64,000 bases of DNA, taken from assembly GCA_964429385.1 (NCBI GenBank), contig CAYSBR010000006.1:34475-98474 (forward strand), written 5' to 3'. A program made the position numbers and the translations under genes. This document shows positions 17,314-25,291 of the stretch, piece by piece. Position 1 is the stretch's first letter. The number at the start of each line of letters is the position of its first letter. The stretch is from UBA2377 sp964429385 (GTDB taxonomy: Bacteria > Verrucomicrobiota > Verrucomicrobiia > Opitutales > Opitutaceae). The notes beneath the pieces are model-generated. The model worked only from the letters and a program-made list of their open reading frames with translations, had not been told where the DNA came from and ran no database searches.

Positions 17314-18669
17314 TTACTCCGCGCTCACGCCCAATTGCCGGCGAATCCAGCGGTCAACCGCCGCGCCCTGCTCCAGCGTGTAGGTGTGGCCGAGCTCCAG
17401 CGTGAGCGCGAGCCGCTTGGGCGCGGTGATGACGTTATAGGCCGCATGCAAGGAGGTGGGCGGGCAGATCTCGTCGTTGTATCCCCAGGTGTAGAACCCG
17501 GGCACCCGCAAGCGCCGGGCAAAGTTGACCGCATCGTAGTAACGCGTGACGGCGATCTTGGCCGGGGTCTCATGCGGCGAAGGCCGGCCCGGCACCCAGC
17601 GCTGGAACGGCCGCGGCCAGCCGGCGGCGCGCCCGTGCAGATCCGCCACCACATCGCAAAACGCGGGATGCGTGGCCGCCAGACCGGTGACCCGCTCATC
17701 CAGCGCCGCGGTCACAATGGACAAAAGGCCGCCCTGACTCGCCCCGGCCACAACCAGATTTTTCCCGTCCCACCCCGGGCGCGATGCGAGAAAGTCATTT
17801 GCGCGCAGGCAGCCGAGATAGATGCGCCGGAAATAATAGGTGTCACGATCATCGAGGTTGAAATACCAGTAACCGTTGAGCGCACCGGGCAGCAGCACGT
17901 CGTAAGTTTCCTGCGGCAGATTCACCGGGATGCCATGGACGCCAATCTCCAGCGTGATCACTCCCTGCGCCGCCAGCCCCCGGTCTCCCGCATACGGCCG
18001 CACGCCGGCGCCGGGCACCCGCAGCAGGGCGGGATAATTCCCCGGCTGCTTCGGCTCGCACAAGATGCCGTAAATGCGGGCCCGCGACGCGGTCCATGCG
18101 GGGCCGACCGTGCGGAAGCTGACATGATAGACATTCACCGTCTCGGTGCAGGCCTCGGGCAGCAGAGTGAGACGCGACTCCATCGGCACGGCCGCCAGTT
18201 CCGCCCGGCCGGCCGCCCAGAAAGCATCAAAATCATCCGGCTCCGTCTGATGCGGCGTGATCTCCTGCGGTGAAAACGCCGCCGTGGCCAGACCACGGTA
18301 ACGGTGCCCCGCGACCTCCGTTTCCACGATGCAACGCAGGAACCCCGGCACCGCCAGTGTGCCACCCGCCAGCTCCAACCCCTCCGCCGGCACGACCGCG
18401 GATTCCGCATCGGCTTCATAGAGCTCAGGGCCGATCCGGTAAGTCACCGGGACTCCGGCCAAGGGGACGTTATCGGCCATGACCAGCACACGAAAACGCA
18501 CCGGCTCCCCCACCCGGTAAGTCCAGTCCCCGCGGTCGGGCACCACACGGACCTGCACGGTCGCAACCCGCTCATCGGCCCCCGCGGGTACCGGCTGAAT
18601 CGGATGCGCCATCGCCAGCGCGCCACCCAAAAGACCGGCCATGAAAAAAATTCGGGAGCACATCATCAT
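17314..18669 (-). CDS. CE7-type acetyl xylan esterase (AXE1 family)
   Basis: The frame opens at 18747, but an ATG at 18669 gives a clean signal peptide (MMMCSRIFFMAGLLGGALAMA) and a 451-residue secreted protein. A roughly 110-residue N-terminal beta domain precedes an alpha/beta hydrolase of the AXE1 type. The catalytic triad is visible: Ser311 in GASQGG, Asp399 in YNDEICPPTS, and His428 in ELGHTY. CE7 enzymes remove acetyl groups from plant polysaccharides and their oligomers. Here it follows the GH74 gene on the same strand with about 80 bases between, so acetyl groups on xyloglucan galactose are a sensible target, though that is inference. Confidence 0.85.
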   Translation of the reverse strand: MMMCSRIFFMAGLLGGALAMAHPIQPVPAGADERVATVQVRVVPDRGDWTYRVGEPVRFRVLVMADNVPLAGVPVTYRIGPELYEADAESAVVPAEGLELAGGTLAVPGFLRCIVETEVAGHRYRGLATAAFSPQEITPHQTEPDDFDAFWAAGRAELAAVPMESRLTLLPEACTETVNVYHVSFRTVGPAWTASRARIYGILCEPKQPGNYPALLRVPGAGVRPYAGDRGLAAQGVITLEIGVHGIPVNLPQETYDVLLPGALNGYWYFNLDDRDTYYFRRIYLGCLRANDFLASRPGWDGKNLVVAGASQGGLLSIVTAALDERVTGLAATHPAFCDVVADLHGRAAGWPRPFQRWVPGRPSPHETPAKIAVTRYYDAVNFARRLRVPGFYTWGYNDEICPPTSLHAAYNVITAPKRLALTLELGHTYTLEQGAAVDRWIRRQLGVSAE

Positions 18670-18747
18670 GAACCAAGGTTTAGCCCACGCCACTCCCCCG
18701 GTAAATGAGGCTGTTTGTCCAGGCATTGAGAGACTCCACCGCCGCAC

Positions 18748-20901
18748 TCAGCGGGCGGGCTCACCCAGGATGATCCCGCGACCGCTCGTGCCGAGGTAGA
18801 GCCGGCCGGGCACGCGCGCGTCACCCGTGAGACAGCGGATCCAGCCGTAGCGCCTACGATCATCGCCGATGCGCACCCAGGTCGCACCGCCATCATCCGA
18901 GCGAAAAAAGGATTCCCGGCCACCGACCGTGCCATCGAGGTAGAGCGAAGGGCGCGTCCGGCCCGCCGCCGGGGCGCCGAAGCCGACCTGATTGGCCACC
19001 TCGACCCCGGGCACTTTACGAAACGTGCGCCCCGCATTCGTGGAATGAAGCAACCCTTCCCGGGTCGGCAGCCACAGGTTGCCCTCGGCGCCGGGCTCCG
19101 CCCGGAGCAGGCCTCCTGCAACGGGCAACGAACCTCTGCGGACAAAGCGTTCGCCCCCGTCCGCGCTGGCATAAAAATCACCGCGCAACCGGTCGTAGAT
19201 GTAGAATCGTTGGGCATTCACCCGATCTGCCACGGGTCCGTAGGTGGCCCAATCGGTATTGGCCACGAGTCTGGCCCGGCTCTCCCGCCAGGTGGCGCCC
19301 TCGTCGGTCGAGTAGTGCGGCTTCGCCCCCTTCGGCAACCAGACGAGACGGCGGCCATCCGCGGAAATCGCGATGATGCCGGGCCCGTGTTCACGGGCCG
19401 CCGCCGGAGTCGCGGCAAAATTCCGCCACGTCGCGCCGCCATCAAGGGAAAGCGCGCCGCGGGCGGGCCCCCAATGGGTGCGCACCACCTTGGCGGGCAT
19501 GTGCGCGGCAAAGTCAATGCCGGGGCTGCCGCTGTGCAACGGCTGGAAAAAGCCCTGCGGGGGAGACATCGCCAGATCGTCGTGCCGGAATCCGCCAAGG
19601 TCGCCCATGGCGCTGAGCAAGGGCGCGCCCTCCGGCGGGCTGATCAAGTCATCAATGACCGTTTCCTCCAACCCCTCGTTCGCAAACGACCAGACCAGGT
19701 CCGCCCCCTCCGGAGCATCCACCTGCCCGGTCGTCCACACTCCGTAGCCGGTCACAAACCAGACCCGCGAAGAATTAAAGGGATCAATCGCCACCTCGCT
19801 GATCCAGTGCGGCTTCAACTCCCGCACATAAGGCGCGGCCGCCGGATCAAAGGTCGAGCGCGCCAGCAACGGCGCCCAGGTTTTGCCATCATCCACACTG
19901 CGGAAAATTTCATCCCCCTGCGTCCAGCGGTTGAGTGTCGAAACCAGCAGGGTGCCGGGATTGCGCGGATCCAGCGCGAGCCCCGCATACCCAAAGCGAT
20001 CCTCCGGCCCCGGCCGCACCGGCGTAAGATCCTCCCAAGCCTCCGCCCGCGGATCATAACGCCACACCCCGCCCGCGGTCACGTCATTGGGCCCGGGGCC
20101 GTTGCCGACGGTGAGATGGAGCCGGCCCTGTTCATCAAAGGCCGCATGATGCGGCATGACACCCGCCGGCTGGCCGGGCACCGCCGTCCAGGAACGGCCG
20201 CCATCCGCGCTGCGGTAAAGCGAGGGCCCCTCAAGCGTTGCCAGCCCCAGATAAAGGCCCGGCGTCGGCCGCCCGGGCGTCCCGCTGGCGGCAGCGAACA
20301 CCACGAGGGCAACATGCGCATCCCGGGGCAGATTCCCCGCCCGCGACCAGGTCCGTCCCGCATCCCCGCTGCGCCACAATCCGTCCTGACTGGTGCCGAG
20401 AAACAGCACCCGGCCATCGTGCGGGTCCACCCCCAGACGCTCGCCCATGCCGCGGCCGTCCTGATTGCCGCCCAGCTTGAACGGCAGCGCGACCAGGGAC
20501 CAGGTTTCCCCGCGATCCTCCGAGCGCAGGAGCGCGGCGTCCGCCGCCCAGTCGCCGAGATAAGAACCGCCGGCAAGGTAGAGGCGGTTGGGGTCGGCCG
20601 CATCGAGCGCGAAGCTGAGCACTCCGGTCAACTCACCCTGCCGGCGGTCAAGTTTATCATTCAGCGGCAGCCAGACCCGGCGGGCCGCATCCCAGCGATA
20701 CGCGCCGCCCACATCCGTGCGGGCGTAGAACAAATCCGGCTCATGCGGATGGAAGATCAGGCCCGAGACATAGCCCCCGCCCTGCACCGGCACATTGCGC
20801 CAGACATAGTCCTCGGCAACGGTCGCCACCGCGGTGCCGGCGAGCGCGGCGCACCCTGCCGCCAGCAGGAGACGCCTCAGAAGAGAAAGCGGGGAACACA
20901 T
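18748..20901 (-). CDS. GH74 xyloglucanase (secreted)
   Basis: From the ATG at 20901 the protein is 717 residues with a signal peptide (cleavage after VATVA). It shows the GH74 pattern: YVWRNVPVQGGGYVSGLIFHP, then YARTDVGGAYRW with Asp63, many Asp-box-like S-x-D-G-x-T-W repeats (SGDAGRTW, SADGGRSW, SVDDGKTW, SDDGGATW) forming two seven-bladed propellers, and MGDLGGFRHDDL with Asp434. The two Asp residues match the acid and base of inverting GH74 enzymes, which cut the glucan backbone of xyloglucan. A TTG start at 21000 is possible but would run through the LacI operator. It is the first gene of a minus-strand unit with the esterase. Confidence 0.9.
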   Translation of the reverse strand: MCSPLSLLRRLLLAAGCAALAGTAVATVAEDYVWRNVPVQGGGYVSGLIFHPHEPDLFYARTDVGGAYRWDAARRVWLPLNDKLDRRQGELTGVLSFALDAADPNRLYLAGGSYLGDWAADAALLRSEDRGETWSLVALPFKLGGNQDGRGMGERLGVDPHDGRVLFLGTSQDGLWRSGDAGRTWSRAGNLPRDAHVALVVFAAASGTPGRPTPGLYLGLATLEGPSLYRSADGGRSWTAVPGQPAGVMPHHAAFDEQGRLHLTVGNGPGPNDVTAGGVWRYDPRAEAWEDLTPVRPGPEDRFGYAGLALDPRNPGTLLVSTLNRWTQGDEIFRSVDDGKTWAPLLARSTFDPAAAPYVRELKPHWISEVAIDPFNSSRVWFVTGYGVWTTGQVDAPEGADLVWSFANEGLEETVIDDLISPPEGAPLLSAMGDLGGFRHDDLAMSPPQGFFQPLHSGSPGIDFAAHMPAKVVRTHWGPARGALSLDGGATWRNFAATPAAAREHGPGIIAISADGRRLVWLPKGAKPHYSTDEGATWRESRARLVANTDWATYGPVADRVNAQRFYIYDRLRGDFYASADGGERFVRRGSLPVAGGLLRAEPGAEGNLWLPTREGLLHSTNAGRTFRKVPGVEVANQVGFGAPAAGRTRPSLYLDGTVGGRESFFRSDDGGATWVRIGDDRRRYGWIRCLTGDARVPGRLYLGTSGRGIILGEPAR

Positions 20902-20979
20902 GGGGAACAAGTGGGGGTGAAAGCCATTTTTCGCTTGCGGACGGGGAAGCAACGCGAATTTTGATTTAACCTTAAATTT

Positions 20980-20995
20980 AAGAAACCGCTTTCTT
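20980..20995. promoter_or_regulatory. LacI-type operator between divergent GH74 and transporter genes
   Basis: AAGAAACCGCTTTCTT is an inverted repeat (arms AAGAAA/TTTCTT) with a central CCGC, close to the general GAAA-N4-TTTC operator shape of sugar-responsive LacI regulators. It lies between the start of GH74 (20901, minus) and the transporter (21045, plus), in an AT-rich stretch suited to promoters. Two LacI regulators flank this locus. Confidence 0.75.
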
Positions 20996-21044
20996 GTCAA
21001 GCCACCGGTGCGGCGACGCCCCTTCGTCGCCCGCCGCCCACCCC

Positions 21045-23600
21045 GTGAAGCTCCTTACCCCCCGTTCCTGGCCTCCGTTTCTCGTCACCGCGCTGATCTC
21101 AGCGACCCTGTTGACGGGCCTGTGGCTGCTCTCGCCCAGCCGCTCCGACCGGGCCACGCCCGCCGGCGTGGTGGAGATCAGTTACATGGGGCCGGCCGGC
21201 CCCATCTCCGGCGCGCTCGATGACGCGGTGCGCGTCTTTGAGGAGGAAAGCCGGCGCGCCCACGCCGCCGATCCCTCCCGGCCGATCTACCGCGTCATCA
21301 GCGGCCAGAACGCCTCGCGCGGCATGACGGGAGACCCCACGCGCTTCCTGCTGAGCGTGGCCGGGGGCATGCCGCCGGATGTGATCTACTTCGACCGTTT
21401 CGCAGTCGCGGAATGGAGCGCCCGCGGCGCCTTCCTCGACCTGAATCCGTTCATCGCGCGCGACGAGGCCGCCGGCCGGGCCGACGCCGTGAAGAGCGAG
21501 GACTACTACGAACCGACATGGAACGAAGTCGTATTCACGAATCCCGTCACCGGCAAAACCGGGCTCTACGGCATCCCCGATGCCTTCGAGTCGCGCGCGC
21601 TGATCTACAATAAGGACTGGCTGCGCCGCGCGGGTTATGTGGACGAGCAGGGCGAGGCCCGGCCGCCGCGCACCTGGGATGAACTCGAAGCGATGGCCAT
21701 CGCGCTCACGGAACGCGACGACGCCGGCCGCATCCGGCGGCTGGGCTTCGCGCCGCTCACCGGCGCGGGCATCCTCTACCAATACGGCTGGCAGAACGGC
21801 GGCGAGATCCTCTCGCCCGACGGCCGGCGTGTGACGCTGAACGAACCCCGTTTCGTGGAAGCCCTGGAGTGGCTGGCCGGTTTTTATCACAAGCTGGGCG
21901 GCATCAACGCGGTGCGCGCCTTCGACGCGATGGCGCAGGTGGGCGATCTCGATCCTTTCGTCAACGGCCGCATCGCCATGAAAATGGACGGCTACTGGAT
22001 GACCCAGTATGGGTTCGCCCAATACGGGGACCGGGTGAACTACGGCGTGGCCCCGCCGCCCATGCCCGCCCGCGAGCTCGCCGCCGGCCGCCGGCCTGTG
22101 AGCTGGATCGGCGGCTGGTGCTATGCCATCCCCTCCGCCGCGCGGAACCCCGAGGCCGCGTGGGAGCTGGTCCGGTTCCTCGCCTCGCCGCGCGCCCGGC
22201 GCATCATGGCGGAAAGCCAGCGGCTCTCCGCGCAAAGCCAGGGCCGGCCCTATGTGCCGTCGCAATCCGCGCACCGCCTGATCAACGAGGAGAATCTCGC
22301 CCGCTACGTGGACGCCGACCCCTCCCTGCCCGACAACCTGAAGGCCGCCGTGCATGCGTTCAGCGACATCGTGGCCGATTCACGTTTCCGCACCGCCACG
22401 CCCATCGGACAACTGCTCTTCAACGAAGCCGCCAACGCCACGGACGCCGCCCTCTACGGCACGGTCCGGCCGCATGAGGCCCTCGACCGCGCCACGCACA
22501 CCGTGCAACGCGAACTCGATCGCGCGCTCGCGCCCCCGCGGGGCCGGCCCGTGAACTGGTCGGTGCTGGGCTGGCTCTACGCCGCGCTGATCATCGGCGG
22601 GACCACCCTGCTCTACCGCTGGGACACCTCGCCGCAACTGCGCGCGACCGCCGGGCGCGTGTTCACCGCGCTGCGCCTCGCGCGCCCCGGGGAATGGAAG
22701 GATGACTTCGCCAGCATCAACCACGGCGGGATGCGCCGCCAATGGCTGGGCGGACTGCTCTGCGCCGCGCCCTGGCTGATCGGCTTCCTCGTCTTCACCG
22801 GCGGCCCCATCCTCTTTTCCATTCTGGTGAGCTTTGCGGACTACGACATTCTCAGTCCGGCCACCTGGTCGGGCACGGCCAATTACGCCTATCTGTTCGA
22901 CGGTGATCCGCTCGTGCCCATCGCGGTAAAAAACACCCTCTACATGATGCTGGGCATCCCGCTCGGGCTCGCCGTGGGCCTCGGCATCGCCCTGCTCCTC
23001 AATGTTGAGGTGCGCGGCGTCGCGCTCTGGCGCACCTGTTTTTATCTGCCCTCCATCGTGCCGGCCGTGGCTTCAAGCATCCTCTGGATCTGGATCTTCA
23101 ATCCCCAGAGCGGGCTGCTCAACAACATGCTCGGCGCCTTCGGCATTCACGGGCCCAACTGGCTGCAGGACGTCACCACTGCCAAACCCGCGCTCATCCT
23201 GATGGGCCTGTGGGGGGCGGGCGGCGGCATGGTCATCTGGCTGGCGGGATTGAAGAGCATTCCCGACAGCTACTACGAGGCCGCCCGCCTGGATGGGGCC
23301 GGCCCCTGGCAGCAGTTCCGGCATGTCACCCTGCCCCTGCTTTCGCCCTACATCCTCTTCAACCTCATCATGGGCGTCATCGGCACCCTGCAGCTGTTTT
23401 CGCAGGCCTTCATCATGACGCAGGGCGGACCGGTCAACTCGACCCTCTTCTACGTTTACCACCTCTTCAACCACGCCTTCCGCTACCTCAACATGGGCTA
23501 CGCCTCGGCGCTGGCCTGGGGACTGGTGATCGTCGTCTTCATCCTGACCGTGCTGCAGCTGCGGCTGTCCCGCCGGTGGGTCCACTACGAGGGAGATTGA
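21045..23600 (+). CDS. Sugar ABC transporter: solute-binding protein fused to MalF-type permease
   Basis: The 851-residue protein (GTG at 21045; the frame opens at a TTG at 20994 that overlaps the operator) joins two subunits that are normally separate. An N-terminal helix anchors a binding-protein domain of family 1 (YRVISGQNASRGM, GMPPDVIYFDRFAVAEWSARG, GLYGIPDAFESRALIYNKDWL, KMDGYWMTQYG). After about residue 500 come a helix, a cytoplasmic stretch, and a six-helix permease with the EAA loop EAARLDGAGPWQQFRHVTLPLLSP. It would hold its own binding protein at the membrane. The second permease starts 5 bases downstream; no ATPase gene is in the window, so a shared ATPase is assumed. An oligosaccharide substrate is inferred from context. 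Confidence 0.9.
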   Translation: MKLLTPRSWPPFLVTALISATLLTGLWLLSPSRSDRATPAGVVEISYMGPAGPISGALDDAVRVFEEESRRAHAADPSRPIYRVISGQNASRGMTGDPTRFLLSVAGGMPPDVIYFDRFAVAEWSARGAFLDLNPFIARDEAAGRADAVKSEDYYEPTWNEVVFTNPVTGKTGLYGIPDAFESRALIYNKDWLRRAGYVDEQGEARPPRTWDELEAMAIALTERDDAGRIRRLGFAPLTGAGILYQYGWQNGGEILSPDGRRVTLNEPRFVEALEWLAGFYHKLGGINAVRAFDAMAQVGDLDPFVNGRIAMKMDGYWMTQYGFAQYGDRVNYGVAPPPMPARELAAGRRPVSWIGGWCYAIPSAARNPEAAWELVRFLASPRARRIMAESQRLSAQSQGRPYVPSQSAHRLINEENLARYVDADPSLPDNLKAAVHAFSDIVADSRFRTATPIGQLLFNEAANATDAALYGTVRPHEALDRATHTVQRELDRALAPPRGRPVNWSVLGWLYAALIIGGTTLLYRWDTSPQLRATAGRVFTALRLARPGEWKDDFASINHGGMRRQWLGGLLCAAPWLIGFLVFTGGPILFSILVSFADYDILSPATWSGTANYAYLFDGDPLVPIAVKNTLYMMLGIPLGLAVGLGIALLLNVEVRGVALWRTCFYLPSIVPAVASSILWIWIFNPQSGLLNNMLGAFGIHGPNWLQDVTTAKPALILMGLWGAGGGMVIWLAGLKSIPDSYYEAARLDGAGPWQQFRHVTLPLLSPYILFNLIMGVIGTLQLFSQAFIMTQGGPVNSTLFYVYHLFNHAFRYLNMGYASALAWGLVIVVFILTVLQLRLSRRWVHYEGD

Positions 23601-23604
23601 AACC

Positions 23605-25275
23605 ATGTCGCTGCTCACCCGTCTCGCCGCCCGCCTCCACTCCCTCTGGCTCTACGTCCTGCTGGCCGGCGGCTCACTCATCTTCATGTGGCCCTTCCTC
23701 TGGATGGCCACCGCCTCCGTCAAGCTCGACCGCGAACACTTCGCCGAGGATGCCACACTGCTGCCGGCCCGGCCCATCCCGCGCGCCGCCTCGCCCTATC
23801 TCGAAACCCGCAGCCTCGACCGCTACACCCATCCCCGGCTGGAGGCCGTCCGCCCCGCGCTGGAGGCCGCGCTGCGCCCTCATCCGCTCCACTGGCCGCA
23901 GGGCATTGAGCCCGACGATGCCCGCACCGTCCTCGCCACCGGACTCTTCCGGCGCATCGCCCGGCTCGCGCCCGAGTCCTGGTGGACCCGGCCGGACGAA
24001 GAGCTGGCCCGCGATTTCACCGGTCTGCTCACCCCCGCGATGATCGAGAGCGAACGCGCCGCGCTGCTGCGCGGCTTCGTGTTCGGCCGGGTGCTGGTGC
24101 GCAGCTACGATCTGGAGGAGGAAGTCGCCATCGCCGCGGACGAGATCCCGGAAGCCTGGACGATCGGAGGCACCGGCCACGCCCGTTTTGAACTGGCGCC
24201 GGACACCGCCAGCCTGGGCCGGATCCTCGCCTATGATTTCGCAGGCGGCGACGTCCTCACACTTTCCACCACCCTCAACGTCGGATTCTCCCTGGAGCGC
24301 CTGCACCGCATCCAGTTTTTCTTCCGGCCGGACGACACATGGCATGCGCTGGATTGCTTCGTCGAGATGAACGGCCGCCGCTACCGGGCCGAGCGGGTGA
24401 CCACGCTGTTTGACCAGACGTGGCGCTCCGTGAACTGGCAGCTGCCCGGCCCGGACGACCAGACCAACCAGCAGAAGACCTGGCTGCTGCTGAACGATCT
24501 CGGCGCGGACCCCGGCCATGAAGCGGCGCCCGGCCGGATCAAGCTCACGCTCGAGCTGAAACGGCGCGGCATGCCGGGCGCCTGGCTGGCGAAGATCTCG
24601 CGCAACTACCACACCGTGCTCGAGCACATCCCCTTCGGCCGCTACGTCGCCACTAGCCTGTATCTCGTCATTCTCCAGGTGCTGGGCACGCTCTTCAGCT
24701 GCTCGCTCGTGGCCTACAGCTTCGCCCGCCTGCGCTGGCCCGGGCGCAGCGCGTGTTTCCTCATCATGCTGGGCACGATGATGCTCCCCAGCCAGGTGAC
24801 GATGATCCCCTATTTCCTGATCATCCGCGATCTCGGCTGGTATAACACGCTCTACCCCCTCTGGGTGCCGAGCCTCTTCGCCAACGCCTTCTACGTGTTT
24901 CTCCTCTACCAGTTCATGCGCGGCATCCCGCGCGATCTGGAGGACGCGGCGCGGATCGACGGCTGCGGCGTGCTGCGCATCTACTGGCACGTCATGCTCC
25001 CGCTCGTGCGCCCGAGCCTGGCCGCCATCGCCATCTTCACCTTCATGGGCGTCTGGAACGACTTCATGGGACCGCTCATCTACCTGCAGGACCAGCGGCT
25101 TTATCCGCTCTCGCTCGGGCTCTACGCCCTCGATGTCCAGAACAGCCAGGGCAGCAACTCCATGGGCCTCATGATGGCCGGATCGCTGCTCATGACCCTG
25201 CCCGTGATCGTCATCTTTTTCTTCGCCCAACGCTACTTCATCCAGGGCATCACCATGACCGGGATGAAAGGCTGA
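23605..25275 (+). CDS. MalG-type ABC permease with a large extracytoplasmic insertion
   Basis: The 556-residue protein is about twice the usual MalG length. Helix 1 is at about 13-36; the next, SLYLVILQVLGTLFSCSLVAY, begins at 351. The roughly 300 residues between contain no helix and several beta-rich stretches (RFELAPDTASLGRILAYDF, LERLHRIQFFFRPDDTWHALDCFVEMNG, RIKLTLELKRRG) resembling a carbohydrate-binding or jelly-roll fold. The C-terminal part is an ordinary permease with EDAARIDGCGVLRIYWHVMLPLVRP (EAA loop) and the typical terminal FIQGITMTGMKG. GAGGGAGA lies just before the ATG, one of few Shine-Dalgarno-like sites here. Partner of the fused protein upstream. Confidence 0.9.
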   Translation: MSLLTRLAARLHSLWLYVLLAGGSLIFMWPFLWMATASVKLDREHFAEDATLLPARPIPRAASPYLETRSLDRYTHPRLEAVRPALEAALRPHPLHWPQGIEPDDARTVLATGLFRRIARLAPESWWTRPDEELARDFTGLLTPAMIESERAALLRGFVFGRVLVRSYDLEEEVAIAADEIPEAWTIGGTGHARFELAPDTASLGRILAYDFAGGDVLTLSTTLNVGFSLERLHRIQFFFRPDDTWHALDCFVEMNGRRYRAERVTTLFDQTWRSVNWQLPGPDDQTNQQKTWLLLNDLGADPGHEAAPGRIKLTLELKRRGMPGAWLAKISRNYHTVLEHIPFGRYVATSLYLVILQVLGTLFSCSLVAYSFARLRWPGRSACFLIMLGTMMLPSQVTMIPYFLIIRDLGWYNTLYPLWVPSLFANAFYVFLLYQFMRGIPRDLEDAARIDGCGVLRIYWHVMLPLVRPSLAAIAIFTFMGVWNDFMGPLIYLQDQRLYPLSLGLYALDVQNSQGSNSMGLMMAGSLLMTLPVIVIFFFAQRYFIQGITMTGMKG

Positions 25276-25291
25276 ACCCGCTCCACGCGCC

